A stretch of DNA of 64,000 nt from Ostreiculturibacter nitratireducens (GCF_032670585.1 NZ_JAVQHL010000001.1:248001-312000), one strand, 5' to 3'. Shown: positions 42,905-52,111, counted from the stretch's first letter. Program-made: numbers and translations. The notes: generated by a model from the sequence alone, not told the origin.

Positions 42905-43792
42905 ATGGACACCGCGACGAGACCCGCCCTGAAGGCCGATGTGAAAGCCTTCTTCGACGAGGCGACCTTCACCATCACCTATGTCGTCAAGGACCCGACG
43001 AGCAAGGCTGCCGCCATCATCGATTCCGTTCTCGATTTCGACTATGCGTCGGGACGGACGGATACGCATTCCGCGGACGAGGTCATCAGCTACGTCAAGA
43101 AGCAAGGTCTTGACATCAAGTGGGTTCTCGAGACCCACGTTCACGCGGACCACCTGTCCGCCGCGCCCTATATCCAGGAGCGCGTGGGTGGCAAGATCGG
43201 CATCGGCGAGAAGATCACCGTGGTCCAGGAGACTTTCGGCAAGGTCTTCAACGAGGGCACGGAGTTCCAGCGCGACGGATCCCAGTTCGACCGCCTCTTC
43301 AACGAAGGCGACACGTTCGAAGTCGGCGCGCTCAAGGGCCGCGTTCTGCATACGCCCGGCCATACGCCGGCCTGCCTGACCTACGTGATCGAGGACGCTG
43401 CATTCGTGGGCGATACGCTCTTCATGCCTGACTTCGGCACGGCCCGCTGCGACTTTCCGGGCGGTTCCGCCGAGAACCTCTACAAGTCGATCCAGAAGAT
43501 CCTGTCGCTGCCCGATGAGACGCGCGTCTTCGTGGGCCACGACTACAAGGCGCCGGGTCGCGATACCTATGCCTGGGAAACGACGGTGGGCGAGCAGAAG
43601 GCGCTCAATGTCCATGTGGGGGCCGGCAAGCCGATCGAAGAGTTCGTGCGCATGCGGACCGAGAGGGACAAGAAGCTCGCCATGCCGCGGCTCATCATTC
43701 CGTCGCTTCAGGTCAACATGCGGGCCGGCCAGATGCCGCCGCCCGAGGACGACGGCAAGACCTATCTGAAGGTCCCGGTCAACGGGCTCTGA
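42905..43792 (+). CDS. ETHE1/Blh-like metallo-beta-lactamase-fold persulfide dioxygenase
   Basis: This 295-residue enzyme resembles bacterial Blh and ETHE1, which oxidise glutathione persulfide to sulfite. The motif THVHADHLSAAPYI gives metal ligands, followed by HTPGHTPACLTYV and GDTLFMPDFGTARCDFPGGS, split as GDTLFMPDFG and TARCDFPGGS; the last is characteristic of this subgroup. The start is the ATG at 42905 after GGAGGAATT. A SulP transporter follows after a hairpin. Function as a persulfide dioxygenase is inferred from the family; glyoxalase activity is a less likely alternative. Confidence 0.82.
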   Translation: MDTATRPALKADVKAFFDEATFTITYVVKDPTSKAAAIIDSVLDFDYASGRTDTHSADEVISYVKKQGLDIKWVLETHVHADHLSAAPYIQERVGGKIGIGEKITVVQETFGKVFNEGTEFQRDGSQFDRLFNEGDTFEVGALKGRVLHTPGHTPACLTYVIEDAAFVGDTLFMPDFGTARCDFPGGSAENLYKSIQKILSLPDETRVFVGHDYKAPGRDTYAWETTVGEQKALNVHVGAGKPIEEFVRMRTERDKKLAMPRLIIPSLQVNMRAGQMPPPEDDGKTYLKVPVNGL

Positions 43793-43806
43793 TCGACATA
43801 CGGGGT

Positions 43807-43828
43807 GCCCGCGTTTTCAAACGCGGGC
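43807..43828 (+). terminator. Hairpin after the persulfide-dioxygenase-like gene
   Basis: GCCCGCGTT (43807-43815) pairs perfectly with AACGCGGGC (43820-43828) around a TTCA loop, 15 nt after the stop. The T-run after it is weak, so termination strength is uncertain. Confidence 0.55.
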
Positions 43829-43972
43829 TCCTCGGCATTTCAACCAAGTCTCGCTTAGATTTCAGGCCCCGGAGCCAAAGCAGCCAGGCGCCTCGGAATT
43901 TTCCCACTCGCCGGCAAGGCCCAAAGCCTCCGCCATACCACCGCCCTTCACGCCTTGCCCGGACGCTGACAC

Positions 43973-45733
43973 ATGCTGCGGAAATACTTCCCGATCCTGA
44001 CCTGGGGCGCGACCTACAACCGCGACACCCTGACGAACGACCTCATCGCGGCGGTCATCGTGACGATCATGCTGATCCCGCAATCGCTGGCCTATGCGCT
44101 GCTCGCGGGCCTTCCGGCCGAGGTCGGCCTTTATGCCTCGATCGCTCCGCTGCTGCTTTACGCCCTTCTGGGCACTTCGCGGGCGCTGGCCGTGGGTCCG
44201 GTCGCCGTGGCCTCGCTGATGACGGCGGCGGCGGTGGGCCAACTGGCCGCCCAAGGAACACCTGAATATCTGGGCGCGGCGATCGCGCTCGCTTTCCTGT
44301 CGGGGCTCATGCTTCTGGGCATGGGTTTCCTCCGGCTGGGCTTCCTCGCGTCCTTCCTGTCTCACCCGGTGATTTCGGGCTTCATAACGGCCTCGGGAAT
44401 CATCATCGCGGCGAGCCAGCTGAAGCACATACTCGGCGTTAAGGCCGAAGGGCATAACCTTCTCGAGCTTCTGACCTCGATCCTTGGCCGCCTTGGCGAG
44501 ATCAACCTGCCGACGCTTGTCATAGGGGCCGCCGCCACGGCGTTCCTGTTCTGGGCGCGCAAGGGGCTGAAGGGATACCTGAAGAAACGCGGTTACACGG
44601 ACAAGATGGCCGGGATACTCGCCCGTACGGGCCCCGTTGCCGCCGTTGCCGTGACGACCTTTCTGACCTGGGCGTTCGGGCTTTCGGACTGGGGCGTTCG
44701 GATCGTCGGAGAGGTGCCGCAAGGGCTCCCCATGCCCACGCTGCCGCCGCTGGACCTTGACCTGTGGAGCAAGATCGCTGTGCCCGCGCTGCTGATCACC
44801 GTTGTCGGCTACGTCGAGACGATTTCCGTGGCCCAGACGCTGGCCGCCAAGCGCCGGCAGAGGATCGACCCGGACCAGGAACTGATCGCGCTTGGCGGCG
44901 CAAACGTGTCGTCCGCCCTGTCTGGCGGATTCCCGGTCACGGGTGGTTTCGCCCGTTCCGTCGTGAACTTCGACGCCGGGGCGGAGACCCCCGCGGCGGG
45001 GGCTTTCACCGCGGTTGGCATGGCGCTCGCCACGCTCTTCCTGACCCCGCTGCTGTATTTCCTGCCGCAAGCGACGCTCGCCGCCACGATCATCGTAGCC
45101 GTGCTCTCGCTTGTCGATCTCGGGGCCCTGAAGCACACGTGGTCGTTCTCGCGCCCGGACTTCGCGGCGATGGCCGCCACGATCCTTGTGACTCTTGCCT
45201 CCGGCGTTGAAAACGGGATCGTCGCCGGTGTGGCACTGTCGATCTTCCTGCATCTCTACCGGACCTCGCGTCCGCATGTCGCGATCGTCGGTCAGGTCCC
45301 CGGGACCGAGCATTTCCGGAACGTCGAGCGGCATGCGGTCATCACCGCCCCGGATGTCGTGACGATCCGCGTGGATGAAAGCCTTTACTTCCCGAACGCG
45401 CGTTTCCTTGAGGACACGGTCTACGCACAGGTTGCCTCGAACAAGGCGCTTGGGCATGTCGTCCTGATGTTTCCGGCGGTGAACGACGTCGATGCTTCGG
45501 CGCTGGAAAGCCTCGAAGCGATCAACGAACGGCTGACGGATTCGGGCGTGACGCTCCATCTGTCCGAGGTGAAGGGACCGGTGATGGACCGCCTGAAACG
45601 GAGCCATCTGCTGGACGATCTGACGGGCCGCGTGTTCCTGACGCAATACGACGCGATGAAGGCGCTCGCGCCGGAACTGACCGCGCGGACGCTGGCAGCC
45701 TGCCGGAGGGACACGCTGCGGACTGCCGGCTGA
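43973..45733 (+). CDS. SulP-family anion transporter with STAS domain
   Basis: This 586-residue inner-membrane transporter moves sulfate, bicarbonate or a related anion. The N-terminal membrane domain starts LTNDLIAAVIVTIMLIPQSLAYALLAGLP, split as LIAAVIVTIMLIPQSLAYAL and LAGLP, the SulP signature region. A cytoplasmic STAS domain at about residues 450-565 has VLMFPAVNDVDASALESLE. It follows the persulfide-dioxygenase-like gene, which hints at sulfate or sulfite handling, but the anion is not fixed by sequence. It is convergent with the FAD oxidoreductase. Confidence 0.9.
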   Translation: MLRKYFPILTWGATYNRDTLTNDLIAAVIVTIMLIPQSLAYALLAGLPAEVGLYASIAPLLLYALLGTSRALAVGPVAVASLMTAAAVGQLAAQGTPEYLGAAIALAFLSGLMLLGMGFLRLGFLASFLSHPVISGFITASGIIIAASQLKHILGVKAEGHNLLELLTSILGRLGEINLPTLVIGAAATAFLFWARKGLKGYLKKRGYTDKMAGILARTGPVAAVAVTTFLTWAFGLSDWGVRIVGEVPQGLPMPTLPPLDLDLWSKIAVPALLITVVGYVETISVAQTLAAKRRQRIDPDQELIALGGANVSSALSGGFPVTGGFARSVVNFDAGAETPAAGAFTAVGMALATLFLTPLLYFLPQATLAATIIVAVLSLVDLGALKHTWSFSRPDFAAMAATILVTLASGVENGIVAGVALSIFLHLYRTSRPHVAIVGQVPGTEHFRNVERHAVITAPDVVTIRVDESLYFPNARFLEDTVYAQVASNKALGHVVLMFPAVNDVDASALESLEAINERLTDSGVTLHLSEVKGPVMDRLKRSHLLDDLTGRVFLTQYDAMKALAPELTARTLAACRRDTLRTAG

Positions 45734-45740
45734 GCCCCTT

Positions 45741-46922
45741 TCAGACGATTGCACGTTCGAGGAACGGCTCGCCCGCCAGAACACGCTCGACCCCGAGCGG
45801 TGAGAGGTCGAGGCTTCGATAGCCGCCGGTCACGATCAGTTCGGCGATCCCCCGCCCCACGGCGGGGGCCTGCTGAAGGCCGTGCCCGGAAAAACCGCTC
45901 ATCAGGACGAGGTTGGGCACGTTCGGATGCCGCCCCAGGATCGCGTTCTGGTCCAGCCGGTTGAAGTCGTAGTGCCCGACCCAGGCCCGCATGACCTTGA
46001 CAGCGTCGAAGCCGGGCGCGCGGGCATAGAGCAGCGGCCAGATGATCTCCTCGAACTGCGAGAGGTCCGGCTCGAAGTCGTCCGGATCGCAGGGGCCGTC
46101 ATTGTCCGGCACCGTGGCGGTGATCCATTGCCCGTGCTCCGGACGCGCGTAGAAACCGGTGTGATCGATGATGAGAGGTGCCTCCGGATGCCGCGCATTC
46201 GGCGCGTCGATCAGGAAGACCGTGCGCTTGCGCGGCTCCACCGGCCATTCCTCGCCCGCCATCTTCATGATCTCCGCCGCCCGGGTTCCCGCAGCGCAGA
46301 TCAGTTCCCCTGTTTCGATGACCTCCCCGGACGCGAGGCGAACTCTCTTCACGCGCCCGTCCATCAGGTCGAGGCCCACGACCCGATCCTTGATGATTTC
46401 GGCCCCGGCGGCCCTTGCGGCGGATCGCAGGCCCCAAAGAAGGCCCATGTTGTCGAACCACCCCTCCCCCTCCGGGCCGAAGCTGCCGGCCACGACATTG
46501 TCCAGCGTCAGCCACGGAAAGCGCGCTGAAAGCCCCACGGTATCAAGGACTTCGGTCGACGCCCCAAGCTCCCGCTGCATGGCCGCGAGTTCCGCCATGA
46601 GCGCCTTGCCTTCCTCGCTGCCGGCGAGGAAAAGGTAGCCGTTCTCCTTCAGTCCGAGCGAGGGCACGCCCCCCTCAGGCCCGGTTTCTCTTGCGAAGTT
46701 CCGGATGAATTCGAGCCCGAAGCGGCTGATCGAGACGTTGACGGGGTTCGAGAATTGCGCCCGGATCGAAGCGACGGACAACGCGGTGGCCGCGCGCTGG
46801 TAGGTGGGGTCCATCTCGACCACCGTAACCCTGAGGTCCGGCGCCATCCGCATGAGCCAGAAAGCGGCAGACGCCCCCATGACAGCGCCACCGACGATGA
46901 GAACGTCGACACTTCTACTCAA
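45741..46922 (-). CDS. FAD-dependent oxidoreductase (DAO/FOXRED1-like)
   Basis: This 393-residue flavoprotein of the D-amino-acid-oxidase superfamily has the dinucleotide-binding start VDVLIVGGAVMGASAAFWL and, near the end, LVLMSGFSGHGLQQAPAVGRG, split as LVLMSGFSGHGLQ and APAVGRG, which binds the flavin. It probably oxidises an amine or N-methylated amino acid (sarcosine- or dimethylglycine-type), but the substrate is not visible. It is cytoplasmic with no signal peptide, convergent with the SulP gene (7-bp gap), and its 5' side faces the LuxR gene. Confidence 0.85.
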   Translation of the reverse strand: MSRSVDVLIVGGAVMGASAAFWLMRMAPDLRVTVVEMDPTYQRAATALSVASIRAQFSNPVNVSISRFGLEFIRNFARETGPEGGVPSLGLKENGYLFLAGSEEGKALMAELAAMQRELGASTEVLDTVGLSARFPWLTLDNVVAGSFGPEGEGWFDNMGLLWGLRSAARAAGAEIIKDRVVGLDLMDGRVKRVRLASGEVIETGELICAAGTRAAEIMKMAGEEWPVEPRKRTVFLIDAPNARHPEAPLIIDHTGFYARPEHGQWITATVPDNDGPCDPDDFEPDLSQFEEIIWPLLYARAPGFDAVKVMRAWVGHYDFNRLDQNAILGRHPNVPNLVLMSGFSGHGLQQAPAVGRGIAELIVTGGYRSLDLSPLGVERVLAGEPFLERAIV

Positions 46923-47141
46923 GACCGCCTCCTGTGCTTCGGCCGCTTCCGGATCCTGTCTCCAGAGAATCCGGGTGCGCGCTTCCCTCTCGACAGAGAG
47001 CCTTCGGCGTGGCAGGAACGCAATGGGGATTGAATCTCGTTATTGGCGTGTGTCGCAACTGGTATTGGCGAAACCTGTGTTCGACCAGTCTGCGTATGCG
47101 GTGCGCGCGAAGTCATTTTGAATGGGAGCCAGAGTGCAGTC

Positions 47142-47897
47142 ATGAGCCTTGCCGAGCATCTCGAGCGGCTCATTGACGCGAACTCGATTCCCGAGATCTG
47201 GGAACTGCATACTCAGAAAATGGCGGAATACGGATTTGACCGTGTCTTGTACGGTTTTACGCGATTCCGCACCTCCGGTTCATTCGGCAACGTGGATGAC
47301 CTTCTGATCCTCTCCAACCACTCGGAAGACTATCTGAAGACCTTCATACATGGCGGGATGTATCAGAATGCCCCCATGGTGAAATGGTCGGCCGAGAACG
47401 AGGGGGCGTGTTCCTGGCGACTCATCGAGGAGCTGGCTCTCTCCGGGAAGATGACGGAGGCGGAACGCGAGGTCATGGAATACAACCTCGCGATGGGCGT
47501 GCGCGCGGGCTATTCCATCAGCTTCCGCGACGTTTCGGTTCGGTCCAAGGGCGCGATCGGGCTCTGCGCTCAACCCGGTCTCTTCCAGCATGACGTCGAC
47601 GCGATCTGGGAAACGCATGGACGAGAGATTGCCGTGATCAACAACGTCACGCATCTTAAGATCACGGCAATGCCCTTCGCGAGTTCTCGAAGAGCTCTGA
47701 CGCCGCGTCAGCGCGAGGTTCTCGAATGGGTCGGCGATGGCAAGACGACTGCCGATATCGCGACGATCATGGGCGTGACGCCTGCGACCGTCGAAAAGCA
47801 CCTGCGGCTCGCGCGGGAAGCGCTCGACGTCGACACGACCGCGCAGGCGGTTCTCAAGGCGTCATTCCAGAACCAGATATTCATCGTTTCACGGTAA
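47142..47897 (+). CDS. LuxR-family regulator (solo) with altered autoinducer pocket
   Basis: This 251-residue regulator has an N-terminal autoinducer-binding-like domain and a C-terminal LuxR HTH, LTPRQREVLEWVGDGKTTAD followed by IATIMGVTPATVEKHL. Aligned by eye to TraR without gaps, three of the classic acyl-homoserine-lactone contacts are changed: W57 to Tyr64, Y61 to Phe68 and D70 to Ala77, while W85 is kept as Trp92. No luxI-type synthase is nearby. It may sense another ligand or none. I chose the ATG at 47142. It is divergent from the FAD oxidoreductase. Confidence 0.86.
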   Translation: MSLAEHLERLIDANSIPEIWELHTQKMAEYGFDRVLYGFTRFRTSGSFGNVDDLLILSNHSEDYLKTFIHGGMYQNAPMVKWSAENEGACSWRLIEELALSGKMTEAEREVMEYNLAMGVRAGYSISFRDVSVRSKGAIGLCAQPGLFQHDVDAIWETHGREIAVINNVTHLKITAMPFASSRRALTPRQREVLEWVGDGKTTADIATIMGVTPATVEKHLRLAREALDVDTTAQAVLKASFQNQIFIVSR

Positions 47898-47997
47898 GCG
47901 CGCCTGGAAAAACGCAGCACTTTTTCGCCGGTTGGATCGAAATAGACGCTTCCACGTCGCAGATGGAAATGTAGCAGGTAACAGCCTCGTGAGGCTG

Positions 47998-48016
47998 GTA
48001 GGGAATCCCCTACTTT
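47998..48016 (+). terminator. Short hairpin downstream of the luxR gene
   Basis: GTAGGG (47998-48003) pairs with CCCTAC (48008-48013), loop AATC, followed by TTTCG. A second hairpin (CAGCCT/AGGCTG) precedes it. Together they are a plausible weak terminator about 100 bp after luxR. Confidence 0.4.
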
Positions 48017-48226
48017 CGTGACGTAGCGTAACACGGCACATTTCACACGTTCCGTGAGTGGTGGCATTAGCCAGGAACAGCGGCCCCTGACCAGCCCGGT
48101 GTTTTTTCGGGGGAAAGGGGCCGCACCGGGAAACCGGATACGGTTCGACGGGCACGTTTTCGTCCGAAGAGCCGATTTAAGGTCGCGCTCTGTCCTCATC
48201 CCCAACAGGTGCTGGCGCGTAAAATG

Positions 48227-48265
48227 GAAACGGTGCGGAACATGTGTCCCGCACCGTTTCTTTTT
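48227..48265. terminator. Bidirectional terminator beside tsf
   Basis: GAAACGGTGCGG (48227-48238) pairs perfectly with CCGCACCGTTTC (48249-48260), a 12-bp stem with a 10-nt loop. On the plus strand it is followed by TTTTTC; on the minus strand, after tsf, by CATTTTA. It can end tsf transcription and block read-through from luxR. Confidence 0.8.
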
Positions 48266-48280
48266 CTGCTCGCGGTAGGA

Positions 48281-49156
48281 TCAGGCGCCGCGGGTCTTCG
48301 CGACTTCGGCGGCGAAGTCTTCCTTTTCCTTCTCGATCCCCTCACCGACGGCGACGCGGGCGAAACCGGTGATCTCGACGCCGGCGTCCTTCGCGGCCTG
48401 GGCCACGGTCACGTCGGGGTTGATCACGAACTTCTGGCCGAGAAGCGTGACTTCCTCGAAGAACTTCGCCATCCGGCCAACGATCATCTTCTCGATGACG
48501 GCCTCGGGCTTGCCCGATTCACGCGCCTGCTCGGTCAGGATCGCCTTTTCACGTTCGATGAGAGCCGGGTCGAGGTCCTTTTCCGACAGCGAAGCCGGGC
48601 TGGTCGCCGCGACGTGCATGGCGATCTGCTTGCCGATGCCGGTGTCATTGCCCTTCATGCCGACGAGAACGCCGATCTTGCCCATGCCTTCGGCCGCGGC
48701 GTTGTGAACGTAGGACACGACGGTCTCGCCTTCGACGACGACCATGCGGCGAAGCGTCATGTTCTCGCCGATCTTCGCGATCGCGTCGGTGAGCGTCTCG
48801 GCAACGGTCTTGCCGTTGACGGTCGCTTCCTTGAGCGCCTCGATGTCCGAAACGTCGAGAGCGGCTTCGGTGAACGACCGAACCATCGACTGGAACTCTT
48901 CGTTCTTGGCGACGAAGTCGGTCTCGGAGTTGACCTCGATCGCGACGCCCTTGCCACCCTTCACGGCGACGCCGACGAGGCCCTCGGCCGCGACGCGGCC
49001 CGACTTCTTGGCGGCTTTGGCGAGGCCCTTGGTGCGCAGCCAGTCGACGGCGGCTTCCATGTCGCCATTCGTCTCGGTCAGCGCCTTCTTCGCGTCCATC
49101 ATGCCCGCGCCGGTCGTGTCGCGCAGGTCCTTCACCATCTGTGCGGTGATTGCCAT
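48281..49156 (-). CDS. tsf: Translation elongation factor Ts
   Basis: This 291-residue factor exchanges GDP for GTP on EF-Tu. It starts with a UBA-like domain, MAITAQMVKDLRDTTGAGMM, followed by DAKKALTETNGDMEAAVDWL, and continues with the EF-Tu-binding core GVAIEVNSETDFVAKNEEF. Length and order match the family. AAGGAGAG precedes the ATG. It is downstream of rpsB on the same strand, the usual bacterial order, with two strong hairpins in the 92-bp gap. Confidence 0.97.
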   Translation of the reverse strand: MAITAQMVKDLRDTTGAGMMDAKKALTETNGDMEAAVDWLRTKGLAKAAKKSGRVAAEGLVGVAVKGGKGVAIEVNSETDFVAKNEEFQSMVRSFTEAALDVSDIEALKEATVNGKTVAETLTDAIAKIGENMTLRRMVVVEGETVVSYVHNAAAEGMGKIGVLVGMKGNDTGIGKQIAMHVAATSPASLSEKDLDPALIEREKAILTEQARESGKPEAVIEKMIVGRMAKFFEEVTLLGQKFVINPDVTVAQAAKDAGVEITGFARVAVGEGIEKEKEDFAAEVAKTRGA

Positions 49157-49186
49157 GTCTGGCTCTCCTTGGTTCTCGAATGGGAA

Positions 49187-49244
49187 CAGGCGGGGTGGGC
49201 CCCGCCTGGAATGGGAAAGAAGCGGGGCGCGGGGCCCCGCGTCC
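49187..49244 (-). other. Two GC-rich hairpins between rpsB and tsf
   Basis: CAGGCGGGG (49187-49195) and CCCCGCCTG (49200-49208) form a perfect 9-bp stem. A second GC-rich palindrome centred at 49234/49235 lies directly after the rpsB stop, and on the minus strand is followed by TTCTTTCCC. They may attenuate tsf relative to rpsB. Confidence 0.6.
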
Positions 49245-49248
49245 GCGG

Positions 49249-50007
49249 TCAGGCTTCTTCCGCCGCTTCCTCGGCCGGAGCCTCTTCGAGGGCGCCGATG
49301 TCCACGCCGGCAGCACCCATCTGCGCGCTCATCCCGTCGAGCGCGGCGCGGGCGACGAGGTCGCAGTAGAGAGCGATGGCGCGCGCGGCGTCATCGTTGC
49401 CCGGGATCACGTAGTCAACGCCCTTCGGCGAGCAGTTCGTGTCGACGACCGCGACGACCGGGATGCCGAGCTTCTGCGCCTCGAGGATGGCGAGGTCTTC
49501 CTTGCCAACGTCGATGATGAAGAGGAGATCCGGCAGGCCGCCCATTTCGCGGATGCCGCCCAGCGAGGCCTGAAGCTTCGCCTGCTCACGCTCCATCCCG
49601 AGACGCTCTTTCTTGGTGAGGCCCTCGGCGCCTTCCGCCATGACCTCGTCGATCTGCTTCAGGCGGGCGATCGACTGGGAGACGGTCTTCCAGTTGGTCA
49701 GCGTGCCGCCGAGCCAGCGGTGGTTCATGTAATACTGGGCGCACTTTTCCGCGGCTTCCGCGATCGGCTTCTGCGCCTGGCGCTTCGTGCCGACGAACAG
49801 GATCCGGCCGCCCTTGGCGACGGTCTCGCGGATGACGTTCAGCGCGGCGTCGAGCATCGGCACCGTCTGCGTCAGGTCGATGATGTGGATGCCGTTGCGG
49901 TCGCCGTAGATGTACTCGGACATCTTCGGGTTCCAGCGCTGGGTCTGGTGGCCGTAGTGAACGCCAGCTTCAAGCAGCTGACGCATGGAGAAATCGGGGA
50001 GCGCCAT
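49249..50007 (-). CDS. rpsB: 30S ribosomal protein S2
   Basis: This 252-residue ribosomal protein begins MALPDFSMRQLLEAGVHYGH, the standard S2 start, and contains RWNPKMSEYIYGDRNGIHII, split as RWNPKMSEYIYG and DRNGIHII. I set the start at 50007, with AAGGA at 6 nt spacing; the ATG at 50013 is too close to that site. The C-terminus ends in an acidic Ala/Glu tail (EEAPAEEAAEEA) beyond the usual core, as in many Alphaproteobacteria. It is followed by tsf. Confidence 0.97.
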   Translation of the reverse strand: MALPDFSMRQLLEAGVHYGHQTQRWNPKMSEYIYGDRNGIHIIDLTQTVPMLDAALNVIRETVAKGGRILFVGTKRQAQKPIAEAAEKCAQYYMNHRWLGGTLTNWKTVSQSIARLKQIDEVMAEGAEGLTKKERLGMEREQAKLQASLGGIREMGGLPDLLFIIDVGKEDLAILEAQKLGIPVVAVVDTNCSPKGVDYVIPGNDDAARAIALYCDLVARAALDGMSAQMGAAGVDIGALEEAPAEEAAEEA

Positions 50008-50275
50008 GTCCATTCCTTTCCGGTTTGCGCCTCGGCAGGGCCTCAGGGATCTCTCCCAACCGGCGGACCTGCGGGGATTTCTCCCCCGAAGGCCCATGCC
50101 CCACCTGTGAAGTGCGCGCCATCTACCCTCTTTCGCGCGCGGGTGCAAGTGCCTGCAGCTTCGCGCGGGCGCCGTAGCGCCTTCAAGGCAGATGGACGCT
50201 CGCGAAAGGAATGGCGGTCGGGAGTGCGCAAGGCAACCCCTTGTCATCGACATGGCTGCAGGTGACTAATCCGGC

Positions 50276-51166
50276 ATGAAATCTTCGCCCCCCGATATCA
50301 TCTGCGTCGGCGCCGCGCATTGGGACGTGATCGGCCGCGCCACCGAGGTCATGCGGCCCGGCGCCGATGTCCCCGGCCGCATCACCCGGTCGCCCGGCGG
50401 CGTCGCCCTGAACGTCGCGGTGGCGCTGGCTCGCTTCGGATTGCGCCCTGCCCTGCTTTCATCGATCGGATGCGACGCGGAGGGAGATGCGCTTGTTTCG
50501 GCGGCGACGGATCTTGGCGTCGATTGCCGCCACGTCTGGCGCGATGGGGGCCTTCCCACCGACAGCTACGTTGCCGTCGAGGATACCGGCGGTCTCATCG
50601 CGGCAGTCGCAGACGCCCGCTCACTTGAAGCCGCCGGGGCAGCGATCCTTGCGGCGCTCTCCGACGGTCGCCTCGGCCGCGACGGCGCGCCCTGGACCGG
50701 GACGATCGCGCTTGACGGAAATCTTACGCAAGCCCTCTTGTCCGCGATCGTGCAATCCCCGCTCTATTCCGAGGCGGACCTGAGGGTCGTGCCGGCATCC
50801 CCCACCAAGGTGACACGTCTTCTGCCGCTCTTGGACACCCAGAGAGCCACCGTATACTTGAATCTCGAGGAAGCGCAGGGGTTGTGCGGTAAGGAATTAC
50901 CGGGTGCATCGGAAGCGGCAACGGCGCTTGTGCGGCTTGGCGCACGGCGCGCGATCGTGACCGACGGCGGCCGGCCCTGCGCGGATGCCTCGAAGGAGGG
51001 ACTGCTTACGGCAACGCCACCTTCTGTCCATATCACGCGTTTCACGGGCGCGGGCGACAGTTTCATGGCCGCCCACATGGCCGCCGAAATCAGGGGTGCG
51101 GGACGCCGGGACGCGCTCACCCGTGCGCTTGACGCCGCAGCACGTCACATCTCGGAAGGAGCGTGA
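50276..51166 (+). CDS. psuK: PfkB-family kinase, probable pseudouridine kinase
   Basis: This 296-residue sugar/nucleoside kinase has the PfkB opening DIICVGAAHWDVIGRA and the C-terminal signature ITRFTGAGDSFMAAHMA with the catalytic Asp. Its place directly before psuG (3-nt gap) points to pseudouridine kinase, which phosphorylates pseudouridine for cleavage by PsuG. Without that neighbour, ribokinase-like substrates would be equally possible. It is divergent from rpsB. Confidence 0.88.
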   Translation: MKSSPPDIICVGAAHWDVIGRATEVMRPGADVPGRITRSPGGVALNVAVALARFGLRPALLSSIGCDAEGDALVSAATDLGVDCRHVWRDGGLPTDSYVAVEDTGGLIAAVADARSLEAAGAAILAALSDGRLGRDGAPWTGTIALDGNLTQALLSAIVQSPLYSEADLRVVPASPTKVTRLLPLLDTQRATVYLNLEEAQGLCGKELPGASEAATALVRLGARRAIVTDGGRPCADASKEGLLTATPPSVHITRFTGAGDSFMAAHMAAEIRGAGRRDALTRALDAAARHISEGA

Positions 51167-51169
51167 AAC

Positions 51170-52111
51170 ATGCCCCGAAACTCCTCGCAGGCGCCCCTGA
51201 CCTTCTCGCCCGCAGTGCGATCCGCACTTGACCATGCCGAACCGATTGTGGCGTTGGAATCGACGATCATCACCCACGGGATGCCTTGGCCTCAGAACCT
51301 CGAAACCGCGCTTGGCGTCGAGGCGGAGGTGCGCGGATCGGGCGCCTGCCCGGCCACGATCGCTGTGATGGACGGCCGCATCCGTATCGGCCTGACGGAG
51401 GCCGAACTGACCTCCCTCGCCCGCACCAGGGGCGCGATGAAGCTATCGCGGGCAGATATGGCCGTTTGCCTGGCCCAGGGCCGCACCGGCGCGACGACCG
51501 TGGCCGCAACGATGATTGCCGCGAACCTCGCCGGCATCGGCGTCTTCGCGACGGGCGGGATCGGCGGCGTGCATCGCGGCGCGGAAGCGAGCTTCGACAT
51601 ATCGGCGGACCTCCGGGAACTCGCGCAGACGCCCGTGACCGTCGTTTCGGCGGGGGCCAAGGCAATCCTCGACCTTCCGAAGACCCTTGAGGTGCTCGAG
51701 ACGCTGGGCGTCCCGGTGATCGCCTGCGGCCAGGACGATTTCCCGGCCTTCTGGTCACGTAGCTCGGGCCTTCCAGCGCCGCTCCGGATCGACAACCCGG
51801 CCGAAATTGCCGCGGCGCAGGCGATGAGGTCGCGGCTGGGCTTGTCCGGCGGACAACTGGTCGCAAACCCGATCCCTCACGAACACGAAATCCCCCGCGA
51901 AGTGATCGACCCCGTCATCGCCGAGGCGCAGGCAGAGGCCGAAGCGCGCGGCATCGCCGCAAAGGCGGTCACGCCCTTCCTTTTGGAGCGGATTTTCGAG
52001 CTCACCAAGGGCCGCTCCCTCGCCGCGAACATCGCCCTGGTCAGGAACAACGCCCGCCTCGCGTCCGGCATCGCGCGGGAACTCGCCAGTCTTCGCAAGG
52101 ACGGAGAATGA
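51170..52111 (+). CDS. psuG: Pseudouridine-5'-phosphate glycosidase
   Basis: This 313-residue enzyme breaks the C-glycosidic bond of pseudouridine 5'-phosphate to give uracil and ribose 5-phosphate. The hallmark VALESTIITHGMPWPQNLET is near the N-terminus, with GATTVAATMIAANLAGI and FATGGIGGVHRGAE, and later IACGQDDFPAFWSRSSGL. Length matches the family (about 300-310). GAAGGAGCG precedes the ATG. It forms a two-gene unit with psuK. Confidence 0.95.
   Translation: MPRNSSQAPLTFSPAVRSALDHAEPIVALESTIITHGMPWPQNLETALGVEAEVRGSGACPATIAVMDGRIRIGLTEAELTSLARTRGAMKLSRADMAVCLAQGRTGATTVAATMIAANLAGIGVFATGGIGGVHRGAEASFDISADLRELAQTPVTVVSAGAKAILDLPKTLEVLETLGVPVIACGQDDFPAFWSRSSGLPAPLRIDNPAEIAAAQAMRSRLGLSGGQLVANPIPHEHEIPREVIDPVIAEAQAEAEARGIAAKAVTPFLLERIFELTKGRSLAANIALVRNNARLASGIARELASLRKDGE

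Larger units (their letters stand above)
47898..48280. other. Non-coding region between the luxR gene and tsf
   Basis: This is a 383-bp stretch with no convincing gene. It holds two adjacent small hairpins (47982-47997 and 47998-48013) after luxR, the second followed by TTTCG, and a strong shared terminator next to tsf (48227-48260). Between them, 48014-48226, I see no recognisable element. Confidence 0.5.
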
